A DNA stretch of 64,000 nt from Natronomonas salinimetallica. Its GTDB lineage: Archaea; Halobacteriota; Halobacteria; Halobacteriales; Haloarculaceae. Numbering within the stretch: position 1 is the stretch's first letter; every line of letters starts with the position of its first letter. Position numbers and translations under genes: made by a program. Shown here piece by piece: positions 1 through 7,938 of this stretch. The stretch covers positions 191,691 through 255,690 of the forward strand of contig NZ_JACDNQ010000001.1 in assembly GCF_013839515.1 (NCBI RefSeq). The letters run 5' to 3'. Below the pieces are notes generated by a model, which worked only from the letters and a program-made list of their open reading frames with translations, had not been told where the DNA came from and ran no database searches.

Positions 1-502
1 GGCCACAGCAGGCGAACCCGGAGAGGAGCCCCGGGACGCCGGCCGTAGCCCCCGCACCGGCCCCGATCCGGCAAGCGTCCGGTCCGCGCCAGGAGACGAC
101 CGAAACGGCGAGCGTCACGCCGACGAGAAGCCCCAGCCCGACGCCGAGCGCGACGTTGACCGGCCGGAACAGATAGACGATCGGTCCGGCCTCGATTCGA
201 GCGACGGCCTCGAAGAGAAACGGCGAGAGAGGAGTTAACGCGGTCGTGATCGGCTCGGAGACGACGAAGACGTCGAGGCCGCCGGGGCCGGTCGCGGTCA
301 GGTCCCGCAGCGCCCAGAGGTACGTGAGCGAATACAGCCCCGCCACGAGGAGCAGGGTCGCCCGGCCATCGCGTCGCCGCAACGCGCCGCGGACGGCCAC
401 GCCGGTTCGGGCGAACAGGCTTCGAATCCAGGTGATCGGCGCGGTCCGGGGGGTCGGCGCTTCCGGGCCGGTTTCCGTCCGTCCGTCGGTCGGCGTCGTC
501 AT
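1..502 (-). CDS. Integral membrane protein, C-terminus beyond the window edge
   Basis: The frame is open from the ATG at 502 to the left edge, giving about 167 residues of an unfinished protein. The N-terminus is polar and Pro/Thr-rich. At least three hydrophobic segments follow, and the last visible stretch reads PGLLSGFACCG, a Gly- and Cys-rich segment. The start overlaps the stop of the DUF3179 lipoprotein gene (ATGA), so the two are almost certainly co-transcribed and translationally coupled. I do not recognise the family. A role together with the surface lipoprotein is inferred from the coupling only. Confidence 0.7.
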   Translation of the reverse strand, partial: MTTPTDGRTETGPEAPTPRTAPITWIRSLFARTGVAVRGALRRRDGRATLLLVAGLYSLTYLWALRDLTATGPGGLDVFVVSEPITTALTPLSPFLFEAVARIEAGPIVYLFRPVNVALGVGLGLLVGVTLAVSVVSWRGPDACRIGAGAGATAGVPGLLSGFACCG

Positions 503-1728
503 ATTTCGACCCGTCCGGTGTTTGGATAGAAGCCGTGCCACGCGAACCACATAGCATCGAACGCGGGGAGTCGATCGAGCGGAAGGCCATCTGGCGGTGC
601 GGACGTCCCGTCGATCGCGTACGCATCGCCGTCGCGTTCGACGGGGAGACCCTCCGGGTTGGCGTAGACGTATCCTGTGGTTATCCCCTCGTCGGCGACC
701 GCGACGACCGGCGCGTCGCCGAGGGTTCCCGTCAGCACTGACGACTCCATCAGCGTCCGCTTGTCGAAGGCGACCGCGCCCGCCCCCGTCCGCGCGCCGA
801 CGACGACCCGCTTGGATTCGGCGCTGTCGTAGGCCAAAAGCGGGAAGTTGGGCTGTCTTCCGGCCTCCGTCGAGTAGTGGCCGGAGACGGGCGGCTCGTA
901 GGAGCCGTATGGGTCCCGATTGTAGTTCCGTGCCGCATCCGTCCCCTCCGTCAATACGAGCGTCTCCGGGTGTCGGTCGCTCCAGCGCCGCCAGGTCGTC
1001 CAGACGACCCGGAACTCGCGGAGCGACTGCCCGAGGTGCCGATCTGCGCCGTCGGTGTCGCGTTGTCCACCGACTTCGATCCCCGTGGCCGCGATCTGTG
1101 GCCAACGGACGTCCCTGGCTCGATCCCACATGATGAGATTCGAGTTGACGAGGCGGCCGGAGACGCCGAACTCGGTCCCACCGCGGTAGAACCCCTGGGC
1201 GGTCCCGGTCAGTGGGCAGTACGTCACCGCGACCGGCTCCCCGCCGACGACGTCGTTGACGATCTCGTGGTGGACGAGCACGCGTTGTGGATACGCCCGA
1301 ACGTCGCCCCCCAACGCGACGCCGAAGACCCGCGCACAGCCGGGAAGTTCGACGTCACCGGCCCGGGCGAAGCGGGGGTCGTCGATCGACGGAATGCCGT
1401 CGTGGCCGACGCCACCGCTCATGTCGCCGTCGACGAGGGCACTCCGTTCGTGGCCCAGGTGAAGCGGCGTCCCCCGGAGCGGGAGGTCGCCGTCCGCGTA
1501 CGTCGCCTCGGGCGTCGCCCGGGTGCCGTCGAACGCCGCTGCCGGACGCCCACCGGAGAGGTCGACGGAGCCGCCCGAGTCCGTACACGGGACGCCGAGG
1601 TCGACGACCGGTTCCCCGTCGGGGCCGTCGTCGGCCGACGGCCGATCCGGACGGCCGAGACACCCGGCGCTCGATCCCGCCGTCACGGCCGCAAGCGCAG
1701 TTATGAACCGACGGCGAGTGTGTGACAT
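499..1728 (-). CDS. DUF3179 family Tat lipoprotein
   Basis: This is a DUF3179 protein of about 409 residues and unknown biochemical function. The N-terminus (MSHTRRRF, then a hydrophobic stretch ending AGCLG) is a twin-arginine signal with a lipobox Cys, so the protein should be folded in the cytoplasm, exported by Tat and lipid-anchored outside. The family signature lies mid-protein: AYPQRVLVHHEIVND, then VTYCPLTGTA. The ATG at 1728 is chosen because it begins the Tat signal; an in-frame start 22 codons upstream adds residues with no function. The stop overlaps the start of the downstream membrane protein (ATGA). Confidence 0.88.
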   Translation of the reverse strand: MSHTRRRFITALAAVTAGSSAGCLGRPDRPSADDGPDGEPVVDLGVPCTDSGGSVDLSGGRPAAAFDGTRATPEATYADGDLPLRGTPLHLGHERSALVDGDMSGGVGHDGIPSIDDPRFARAGDVELPGCARVFGVALGGDVRAYPQRVLVHHEIVNDVVGGEPVAVTYCPLTGTAQGFYRGGTEFGVSGRLVNSNLIMWDRARDVRWPQIAATGIEVGGQRDTDGADRHLGQSLREFRVVWTTWRRWSDRHPETLVLTEGTDAARNYNRDPYGSYEPPVSGHYSTEAGRQPNFPLLAYDSAESKRVVVGARTGAGAVAFDKRTLMESSVLTGTLGDAPVVAVADEGITTGYVYANPEGLPVERDGDAYAIDGTSAPPDGLPLDRLPAFDAMWFAWHGFYPNTGRVEI

Positions 1729-1791
1729 CTGTTCGCATAAAACACAGACGGGCAGTCGATATAAGGGCGGAGCGATCGTGTACGCGTGACA

Positions 1792-1852
1792 CACGCTGGG
1801 GAAAAAAGGCGCTCAACACGATCACGCTGGGGAAACGAAAGCTCAACACGAT
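1792..1852. repeat. Short tandem duplication, about 30-bp unit x 2
   Basis: Two imperfect copies (1792-1822 and 1823-1852) share CACGCTGGGGAAA at the left and GCTCAACACGAT at the right. They lie in the 270-bp gap upstream of the DUF3179 gene, next to its likely promoter. Function unknown. Confidence 0.8.
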
Positions 1853-1998
1853 CCAGGGCGGCATCAGGTACCCGGCTGCGCGGCCGCGTATACGAGAGCG
1901 GGGACGACTATTACGGGCTGTCTTCGCCGTGTCCCGGCAAGCACTGACCTCGGCGAGCACCGACCCCGGCCGCCGATCCGTCGGGACGCCGACCCGTC

Positions 1999-2325
1999 TC
2001 AGTGGTCGTCCTCTCGCCACTTTTGATCGCACTCGACGCAGGTGAAAAACCGCGTTTCGGACTCGTCGGCGGCCCGGATCTGTTTCATTTCGTAGCGTGC
2101 CCGGTCGTGGCCGCAGTTCGGGCACTTCACCGTCGTCGTCGGGCCGATCTCCGCGTCGTCGACGTCGGACATATCAACGGGACCGCTGTCGGTGTCTTGG
2201 CCCTCCGTCGTGACCATATCCGTCTCGCTGTCGGTGTCGCGGGCCTTCTCGAAGTCACAGGAGCCACACACCCACACCCCCTCTTGATTGTGCATCATCG
2301 ATCCGCACTCGTCGCAGAATTCCAT
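1999..2325 (-). CDS. tfs: Transcription factor S (TFS, RPB9/TFIIS-like)
   Basis: Archaeal TFS of 108 residues, the usual length. It stimulates RNA cleavage by backtracked RNA polymerase. The N-terminal zinc ribbon shows CDECGS and CGSCDF. The C-terminal TFIIS-type ribbon shows CPNCGH, then the catalytic-loop region (AADESETRFFTCVECDQKW) with acidic residues just before the Phe-rich part. A Lys/Glu-poor linker of about 40 acidic residues joins them. A TATA-like AT-rich box at about 2348-2356 lies about 27 nt from the ATG, which fits a leaderless transcript. Confidence 0.95.
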   Translation of the reverse strand: MEFCDECGSMMHNQEGVWVCGSCDFEKARDTDSETDMVTTEGQDTDSGPVDMSDVDDAEIGPTTTVKCPNCGHDRARYEMKQIRAADESETRFFTCVECDQKWREDDH

Positions 2326-2366
2326 ACCATGGATGTGGTCCGACCGCGTATTTAACTTTTGCAGGC

Positions 2367-2429
2367 TAAGTCCCCGTCCTCAAGGAGCGAACGGCGCTAA
2401 CCGTGAGCGAGTAGGGTGGGGTAGTTCAC
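2367..2429 (-). mobile_element. Solo IS200/IS605-type right-end-like hairpin (RE1)
   Basis: Read on the minus strand, the 63 bases begin GTGAAC and contain an outer arm CCCCACCCT that pairs imperfectly (7 of 9) with the arm near AGGACGGGG. An inner hairpin lies at the top, and the segment ends GGGGACTTA. The layout resembles the right end of haloarchaeal TnpB (IS1341-type) elements, from which guide RNAs are derived. No tnpB or tnpA gene is nearby. It sits between the divergent tfs and MFS promoters. The assignment rests on remembered family structure and needs a search. Confidence 0.45.
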
Positions 2430-2529
2430 CCGGCGGGGTTCGGTGCCGTCCGCAGACCCGCGCCGCTTCGGCGTGGGCTCCGTTCCGAAACTGTGATGCG
2501 TGGATCGTCCCTTCGTTCGACGGAGACGG

Positions 2530-3819
2530 ATGTTCGGAACCGATCGAAGAGTCGTCGTACTGGCGTTGGCCAGGATGGCCGACGCGGTCGCGAACTCGTT
2601 TCTCATCATCGTGTTACCGCTGTACATCGCCAGCGGCGAGCTCGCGCTCCCCGGCTTCGAGGGAGCCTCGGTGCTCGGAATCCCGATAACGCTCGAACTG
2701 TTGATCGGCGTTGCGCTGTCGCTTTTTGGCTTTCTGAACAGTTTCGCCCAGCCGTTTACCGGGCGGCTCTCCGACCGGACCGGCCGACGCAAAGTATACA
2801 TCCTCTTCGGGCTGGTCGTCCTCGCGGTCACGAGCGTCGCCTACGCCCTCGTCGAGAGCTACGAGGCGTTGCTCGTCGTGCGGGCGCTGCAGGGGCTCGG
2901 TGGCGCGTTCGTCATCCCGACGACGATCGCCCTGGTCAACGACCTGGCTCGAAGCGACGCCGAACGCGGCGGCAACTTCGGCGTGTTCAACACGTTTCGG
3001 CTCATCGGCTTCGGCTTCGGCCCGGTCGTTGCCGGCCTCGTGATTCAGGCCGGTCCCTACACGCTTCCGTTCGGCGGGGTCCTTTCGGGGTTCGACGCCG
3101 CCTTCGGCATCGCGGTCGCCGGGGCGCTCGTGAGCTTCGTGTTGGTGACGGTGCTCATAACGGAGCCGCCGATGTCGGCCGCCGAGGCGGGGGGGAACCT
3201 CTCGATCGCGGTCCTCGGCGACGACGGGCACCTCCTCGATCCCGTGTTCGTCCTCGGGGTGGGGACGTTTTTCATGGCGACGTCGATCGCGCTGTTCGCG
3301 ACGCTTCAGGACCCGATCAACGCGAGACTCGACCAGGGGCCGACGTGGTTCGGCGTCCAGTTTTCCGCAGTCGTCATCGCGAACGTCGCGCTGCAGGTGC
3401 CGATCGGGCGGGCGGCCGATCGGATCGGCCGCAAGCCGTTTCTCGTCTGGGGGCTCGCCCTCCTCGTACCCGCGGTGTTGACGCAGGGACTCGTCACTTC
3501 CTCGTCGGCGATGCTCGTCGCCCGGCTCGTACACGGCGTGTCCGTCGCGATGGTGTTTGCCCCGTCGCTCGCGGTCGCGGGCGACCTCGCCCTGGAGGGC
3601 GAGTCCGGGACGACGCTGTCGGTGCTGACGATGGCGTTCGGGTTCGGGACGGCCATCGGACCACTGGCTTCGGGCGTTCTCTTCGGGTACGGCTTCGTTG
3701 TCCCCTTCGCCCTCGGAGCGGTGTTGGCTCTCGCCGCGCTCGCTCTCGTCGCCACGCAGGTCGAAGAGACGTTGGAGGGAGCCGTCTCGCCGATACCGTC
3801 CCTGCGCCGGAACGGGTGA
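2530..3819 (+). CDS. MFS transporter
   Basis: Major facilitator superfamily protein of 429 residues with about 12 membrane segments. The motif-A loop between TM2 and TM3 reads GRLSDRTGRRK, and the equivalent in the second half reads GRAADRIGRK, so both halves of the family's internal duplication are present. The substrate cannot be told from sequence; drug or metabolite export is the common default. The ATG at 2530 is used because upstream in-frame codons encode an Arg-rich tail with no membrane segment. It converges on the ACR3-like gene downstream. Confidence 0.88.
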   Translation: MFGTDRRVVVLALARMADAVANSFLIIVLPLYIASGELALPGFEGASVLGIPITLELLIGVALSLFGFLNSFAQPFTGRLSDRTGRRKVYILFGLVVLAVTSVAYALVESYEALLVVRALQGLGGAFVIPTTIALVNDLARSDAERGGNFGVFNTFRLIGFGFGPVVAGLVIQAGPYTLPFGGVLSGFDAAFGIAVAGALVSFVLVTVLITEPPMSAAEAGGNLSIAVLGDDGHLLDPVFVLGVGTFFMATSIALFATLQDPINARLDQGPTWFGVQFSAVVIANVALQVPIGRAADRIGRKPFLVWGLALLVPAVLTQGLVTSSSAMLVARLVHGVSVAMVFAPSLAVAGDLALEGESGTTLSVLTMAFGFGTAIGPLASGVLFGYGFVVPFALGAVLALAALALVATQVEETLEGAVSPIPSLRRNG

Positions 3820-3895
3820 CGACGGTAGCGCCGACCTCCCGTCTTCGCTCCCGAGCCGACCTCCGGGTGTCGTCTCCGACCTCCGACCGTCGCCG

Positions 3896-4909
3896 TCAGG
3901 GGCCGCTGAGAACGCCCCGAACGACACCGGGAAGCGTCCGGCCTTCCCCGATAACGTCACGACGATACTGCATGTAGACCGCTCCGAGCGGTGGCTGGAC
4001 GAGATAGGCGAGCGCGATGGGGAGTACGGATTCCGCGGGCGGGAAGCCGGGAGCGGCCGCGATCGCCAACGCGATCGAGAGATTTCGCATGCTCGTCGCA
4101 TACACGAGTGCGACGGACTGCGATTCCGACAACAACAGCCGCCCGATGCCGGCACCGATCGCGAGGACGATCGCATAGAAGACGACGAGCGGGACGATCG
4201 TGACCACCGAGGCGATCGGGTCGGCCAGGATGTGCTCCGAGCGGATCGCCATCGCGATGAAGACGATGAGCATCACGCCGAAGGATGAGACGCCGCCGAA
4301 CGTGGGTTTGAGCCGCTTGAATCCCGCCTCGCCGTAACGACGGAGGAGCAGCCGCCGGGTCAGATTTCCGGCCACCATCGGGATGGCGACGACGATCGCC
4401 AACTGACGATAGAGCGCGTTGGGATCGAAGCCGACATCGCCGCCGACGAGCGCGGACAGATACACGGGGAGGACGAACACGGCCGCGACGAGGTTGACCG
4501 CGATCGCGACGAGTGCCGCCTCCAGATCGCCGCCGGCGAGGCCGGTCCAGGCGGCCGTCATCCCCGACGTCGGGATGAGCGCGATCAGATACAGCCCGAT
4601 CGCGTACGCGGGCGCGCCGGAGAAGAAGAGCCGGGCGAGTCCGACGGCGACGAGCGGCGCGATCCCGAAGTTCACGACCAGACTCGCGCCGACGGGGCCG
4701 ACGTGTTCGCGGACGGAGAGTATCTCCCGCAGGTCGATGTTGATCATCATCGGGTAGATCATGACGAAAAGCACCGGGACGACCGCCATCCGGAGCCGAC
4801 TCTGTGCCCCGGAACCCATGAACTGTCCGACGACGAGGCCGGCAGCGAGTGATCCGACGACGACGTATATGAGGTTCTGTTGTATGCTCTTGAGCGCTCG
4901 GGAGATCAT
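3896..4909 (-). CDS. ACR3/bile-acid:sodium symporter-like transporter
   Basis: A 337-residue protein with about ten membrane helices of the BART superfamily, closest in layout to ACR3 arsenite exporters. Visible family features are the Pro-rich MVIYPMMINIDLREI-like region near residue 55 and the TM4 segment IALIPTSGMTAAWTG. In true ACR3 proteins the TM4 motif carries the arsenite-binding Cys (PCTAMV); here the site is Thr/Ser and no Cys is present, so arsenite transport is doubtful. No arsR or arsenate reductase is adjacent. An AT-rich stretch (4954-4966) could be its promoter. Confidence 0.75.
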   Translation of the reverse strand: MISRALKSIQQNLIYVVVGSLAAGLVVGQFMGSGAQSRLRMAVVPVLFVMIYPMMINIDLREILSVREHVGPVGASLVVNFGIAPLVAVGLARLFFSGAPAYAIGLYLIALIPTSGMTAAWTGLAGGDLEAALVAIAVNLVAAVFVLPVYLSALVGGDVGFDPNALYRQLAIVVAIPMVAGNLTRRLLLRRYGEAGFKRLKPTFGGVSSFGVMLIVFIAMAIRSEHILADPIASVVTIVPLVVFYAIVLAIGAGIGRLLLSESQSVALVYATSMRNLSIALAIAAAPGFPPAESVLPIALAYLVQPPLGAVYMQYRRDVIGEGRTLPGVVRGVLSGP

Positions 4910-5018
4910 TCGGTGTCACCCCGATCGGGGAGGAAGGTAGTCCGTACGCGGTAGTACATAATAGTATTGCGATCACTACACAATATAAAATGTTACGCTC
5001 ATCGCGGGGACCCCTTCG

Positions 5019-5080
5019 GTTCCGTTTCGGCGAGTTTCTCCTGTTCCGTTCCAGCGAGTTTCTCCTGTTCCGTTTCGGCG
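5019..5080. repeat. 24-bp tandem repeat, 2.6 copies
   Basis: Units at 5019-5042, 5043-5066 and a partial at 5067-5080 share GTTCCGTTTCGGCGAGTTTC with small changes. They lie in the divergent promoter region between the ACR3-like gene and the DCC gene. Confidence 0.85.
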
Positions 5081-5162
5081 TCCCCACCCCGCCGCGTTCG
5101 CCCACGAACCGGCCGACCTCGCACCCGAGATACATATCAATCCCCCGCCCGAACTGTCGGTC

Positions 5163-5531
5163 ATGAGCGCCGACGTCCTCGTCTATGACGACGACTGTGG
5201 CTTCTGTACGTGGTGGGCCGACTACTTCGCCCAGCGGACGAACCTGGAGGCAACGGGCTTCGGTGATCTCACCGGCGAACAGCGCGAGCGGCTCCCCGAT
5301 GGCTTCGAATCGTGTGTTCATCTGCTGACCGACGATGCGGTCTACTCCTGCGGTGCCGCCGCCGAGCGCGCGTTCGCCCGGGCCGACGTCCCGCCCGGAT
5401 CGGACGAACTCGCGCGGTTCCTCCGCCAGTTCGAGGACTACAAACGGCTCCGAGAGCGACTCTACCGGGAGGTGGCGGACCGACGCGACCTCTGGGGGCT
5501 GTTCGTCTCGAAGGACCGACCCGAGAGCTGA
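5163..5531 (+). CDS. DCC-family thiol-disulfide oxidoreductase-like protein (DUF393)
   Basis: Small protein of 122 residues of the DCC family, named for the N-terminal Asp-Cys-Cys motif. Here it is YDDDCGFCTWW with Cys12 and Cys15 forming a CxxC redox pair. A second helical region (ELARFLRQFEDYKRLRERLYR) follows. The family is predicted to exchange thiols and disulfides; substrates are unknown. A TATA-like ATACATATC about 28 nt upstream supports a leaderless start at 5163. A short inverted repeat (CCAGG-A-CCTGG, 5532-5542) just after the stop may help termination. Confidence 0.82.
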   Translation: MSADVLVYDDDCGFCTWWADYFAQRTNLEATGFGDLTGEQRERLPDGFESCVHLLTDDAVYSCGAAAERAFARADVPPGSDELARFLRQFEDYKRLRERLYREVADRRDLWGLFVSKDRPES

Positions 5532-5566
5532 CCAGGACCTGGCCGAATATAATCGTGCGGCGTTGA

Positions 5567-5609
5567 CGAGACGCAGAGCGTCTCGTTCGCGCGCGAGAGC
5601 AAAGCTCTC
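5567..5609. repeat. Pair of perfect short palindromes
   Basis: CGAGACGC-AGA-GCGTCTCG (5567-5585) is followed by CGAGAGC-AAA-GCTCTCG. Each has a 7-8 bp perfect stem and a 3-base loop. They lead directly into the RE2 hairpin. Similar AAA-loop palindromes occur inside valS at 26859-26893. Confidence 0.85.
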
Positions 5610-5794
5610 GTGAACGCTGTATCCCCTCCCTACTGCGTCCTCAGAAATCTCCGATTTCTGACGTGCGAACGAGAGCTTGCTCTCGTTAACGCTACTCGGT
5701 CGCTTTGCTCCCTGCGTTGTCGTCCGAGAGACGTAGTCTCTCGTGATCACGAAAATCTCCGATTTTCGAACGGCTCCTTGAGGAAGGGGACTTA
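5610..5794 (+). mobile_element. Solo IS200/IS605-type right-end-like element with palindromes in its loop (RE2)
   Basis: It begins GTGAAC, has a left arm TCCCCTCCCTACT and a right arm CCTTGAGGAAGGGGACTTA matching RE1 (2367-2429). The arms are 185 bp apart end to end instead of 63. The extra loop DNA holds at least five perfect hairpins, for example AACGAGAGC-TT-GCTCTCGTT, CGAGAGAC-GTA-GTCTCTCG and CGAAAATC-TCC-GATTTTCG. No tnpA or tnpB is present. It is followed at once by miniature element C. The RE assignment is inferred; the palindromes are seen directly. Confidence 0.5.
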
Positions 5795-6012
5795 TACTGT
5801 CGGACGTAATTTCGTGAATACCTGATACTGACGGACAAAAGAATGTACACACGACGCACGAGGATCACGCCGTTCGACGGAGCGAACGGCGGATCACTCG
5901 TGAGTCGGTTTCATTTGATTTCGTCCACCAGTATGAATCGTTCAGATAGACGAAACCGTACTGTGACACGACGCTCAGAGATTTTCGATTCAAGTAGTTA
6001 CGTCCGACAGTA
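5795..6012. mobile_element. Miniature element C (MITE-like), interrupted by element A
   Basis: The outer ends are a perfect 15-bp inverted repeat (TACTGTCGGACGTAA and its complement) flanked by TTA on both sides (5792-5794 and 6013-6015). Removing the nested 108-bp element A plus its 3-bp duplication leaves 107 bp. The first 11 bases differ from element A's end by one base, so the two probably share a transposase that is not encoded in this window. Confidence 0.88.
5826..5933 (+). mobile_element. Miniature element A, copy 1 (108 bp)
   Basis: It begins TACTGACGGAC, ends GTCCACCAGTA and is flanked by TGA on both sides (5823-5825, 5934-5936). The ends are imperfect inverted repeats, and the centre holds a perfect hairpin GCCGTTCG-ACGGAG-CGAACGGC. 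Outer arms CACGAGGATC and GATC-A-CTCGTG also pair, so most of the element folds back on itself. This copy is inserted inside element C. Confidence 0.95.
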
Positions 6013-6029
6013 TTAGCGCCTAATTCCAG

Positions 6030-6647
6030 TTAAAAGAACTTGAACAGGTCGTCGCGGCCGGCCTCGTGGAGGTGGTGTCTGACGGCCTCGTTGAGCGGCC
6101 CGATCGACCCGCGTTTCGCCGAGATCGGGGCGAGGATATCGTCGAACTGCTGCCAGGGTGGATAGAGGCCGAGCCGTTCGGCGAGCGCGTCCAGTCGTTC
6201 GTCGCGGTCGTCGACTTTGTCCATCTTGTTGACCGCGACGACGACGGGGACGTCGAGTTCCTGGAAGAACCCGAACAGTTCGACGTCGTGGGGGATCTCG
6301 TCGGGGCCCGAGTGGCGGTCGATGATGTCGATGGCCGCCTTCCCGTCGACGACGAGGACACCGACGATGATCTTCTCGGCGTTGGCCTCGACGTAGCGGA
6401 CCACGTCGGTTTTGATCCGTTCACGAACGTCCTCGGGGACGCCGGCCATGAACCCGAAGCCCGGGAGATCGGAGACCACGAAGTCCTCGGACGTCCAGTC
6501 GTAGTGGTTCGGTTTTTTCGTGACGCCGGGGCTGCCCCCGGTGTCGACGTTGTGTCCCGTGATCTCACGCATCAGGGTCGACTTGCCGACGTTCGACCGC
6601 CCGACGAGGACGACCTCGGCGTCGCGGTCGGGGCGCGTCTCGAACAT
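6030..6647 (-). CDS. engB: EngB-family ribosome-associated GTPase
   Basis: GTPase of the TrmE-Era-EngA-EngB class, 205 residues. G1 is GRSNVGKST near the N-terminus, G3 is DLPGFGFM, G4 is NKMDKVDD and G5 is SAKRGSIG. Bacterial EngB acts in large-subunit ribosome assembly, and the archaeal homologue is assumed to do the same. The ATG at 6647 is preferred over a GTG six bases upstream because a CTTATCC box at about 6671-6676 places a leaderless start at 6647. The gene ends just beyond element C; a tandem repeat lies upstream. Confidence 0.9.
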   Translation of the reverse strand: MFETRPDRDAEVVLVGRSNVGKSTLMREITGHNVDTGGSPGVTKKPNHYDWTSEDFVVSDLPGFGFMAGVPEDVRERIKTDVVRYVEANAEKIIVGVLVVDGKAAIDIIDRHSGPDEIPHDVELFGFFQELDVPVVVAVNKMDKVDDRDERLDALAERLGLYPPWQQFDDILAPISAKRGSIGPLNEAVRHHLHEAGRDDLFKFF

Positions 6648-6698
6648 ACCCACCGTTTGCCGGTGGCGGGGATAAGCCGCCCGGTCGATGCGCCCCGG

Positions 6699-6762
6699 GA
6701 GACGTTCTGTGCAATACGTCCGAGAGACGTTCTGTGCAATACGTCCGAGAGACGTTCTGTGT
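6699..6762. repeat. 25-bp tandem repeat, 2.5 copies
   Basis: Units 6699-6723 and 6724-6748 are identical (GAGACGTTCTGTGCAATACG...), and a third truncated unit starts at 6749. The array lies between engB and the stop of the GalT-like gene. Confidence 0.92.
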
Positions 6763-6791
6763 GTGCGGACGCTGTGGGGAATCGGCCCACG

Positions 6792-7847
6792 CTATTCGAC
6801 GTGTTCGGCGACCGCCGACGCGTACACCTCCGGGGCGACGTCGACGACGCCCTCGCGGTGGACCGTCTGCGCGTAGAAGGCGTCGTTCACGTAGTACGCT
6901 TCGAACGGCGCGCGGGCGACGATGTCCAGAACGGGCGTGGAGGCGGGGTCGTCGGGGGCGAACCGCAACCCGAAGTTAAACGCGTTGAGCCCGCGGTCGG
7001 CGTAGTATTCGAGGACGCCGTCGATCCCGACGGCGAGGTCGTCGAGGAGTTCGGCATCCGGAGAGAGAACACCGTCGTCGCCCCCGATTGCGTCCGGATC
7101 GAGGACACCGGCGACGTGGAACTGCCCGAGCGGCGCGAACGGCGCGACCCACTCGACGCCACCGGTCCGGCCGACGTATCGGTCCCCGGACCGTTCGTGT
7201 TCGAGCAGATCGGACCAGTAGCGGCTGTCGTGTTCGTCGTCGTATTCGCGCTCACGGCGGAGAATCCGGGCCTGCCGGTCGGTGCCGTGGTCGTCCGCGA
7301 TCACCTGCATGTGGGGATGAAAGACGCTGCCGCCCGACGAACGCAGGAAGTTCATGTTGATCGACGCGAGCCGCGAGCCTTCGTGGTCGCGGACTGAACG
7401 GACGTACTCGAGCCCGCAGGCGAGGCCGTCGGCGAGTCGCTCCGGGCCGAGGTCGGTCATCGGCCGGAAGTGCTCTTCGGTCAGTACGACGACGTTGGCG
7501 TGTTTCGCGTACGGAAAGAGGTTCGGAAACGCGGTCGCCTCCCCCCGCATCGTCCGGCCGCCGCCGACAGTGTCGGGATACTCGGGCGTCGCCGTTTCAA
7601 TGCTGTCCGGACAAAAAAAGCAGCCCTCGCTGTCGCCGACGAGGGCGTCGAGAGCCGCCCCCGTTTCGCCCTTGGAGTGCGTTTCCGCTCCGCCCTCGGG
7701 ATCCGGAAACACGTCCGGGACGATACGGGCCTTCCGATCGGTCAGTGGATCCCACCGGTGTTCGACCGTCTCGGTCACCGTCTCGAACGCCTCGAGGGGG
7801 CTTTTGAGCCGCGCTTCGTCGACGGATCGCTCGAACTCGATCGGCAT
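6792..7847 (-). CDS. GalT-like HIT-superfamily nucleotidyltransferase
   Basis: A 351-residue protein resembling galactose-1-phosphate uridylyltransferase, which swaps sugar-1-phosphates on UDP through a uridylyl-histidine. The active-site motif is seen as SGGSVFHPHMQVIAD (HPHxQ), preceded by the typical NLFPYAKHANVVVLTEEHF stretch, and the first third has the zinc-region-like GCFFCPD. No galactose kinase or epimerase is adjacent, so the true sugar substrate is open. The gene is divergent from the DUF389 gene. Confidence 0.82.
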   Translation of the reverse strand: MPIEFERSVDEARLKSPLEAFETVTETVEHRWDPLTDRKARIVPDVFPDPEGGAETHSKGETGAALDALVGDSEGCFFCPDSIETATPEYPDTVGGGRTMRGEATAFPNLFPYAKHANVVVLTEEHFRPMTDLGPERLADGLACGLEYVRSVRDHEGSRLASINMNFLRSSGGSVFHPHMQVIADDHGTDRQARILRREREYDDEHDSRYWSDLLEHERSGDRYVGRTGGVEWVAPFAPLGQFHVAGVLDPDAIGGDDGVLSPDAELLDDLAVGIDGVLEYYADRGLNAFNFGLRFAPDDPASTPVLDIVARAPFEAYYVNDAFYAQTVHREGVVDVAPEVYASAVAEHVE

Positions 7848-7938
7848 ACCGAACGGCTGGGTCCCCTGGTACGTAGCCGTTGTGCCGGACGGTCCCGCGA
7901 ACAGTTGGGTTTATTCATGCGCCCCGAGAGGTCCCGGC

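Noticed and set aside
5826..5933. Short peptide encoded by element A ([13 protein letters not shown]...)
   Set aside because: The frame is open in several copies, but so are others in this palindromic unit. There is no promoter or ribosome site, and its ends differ by insertion site.
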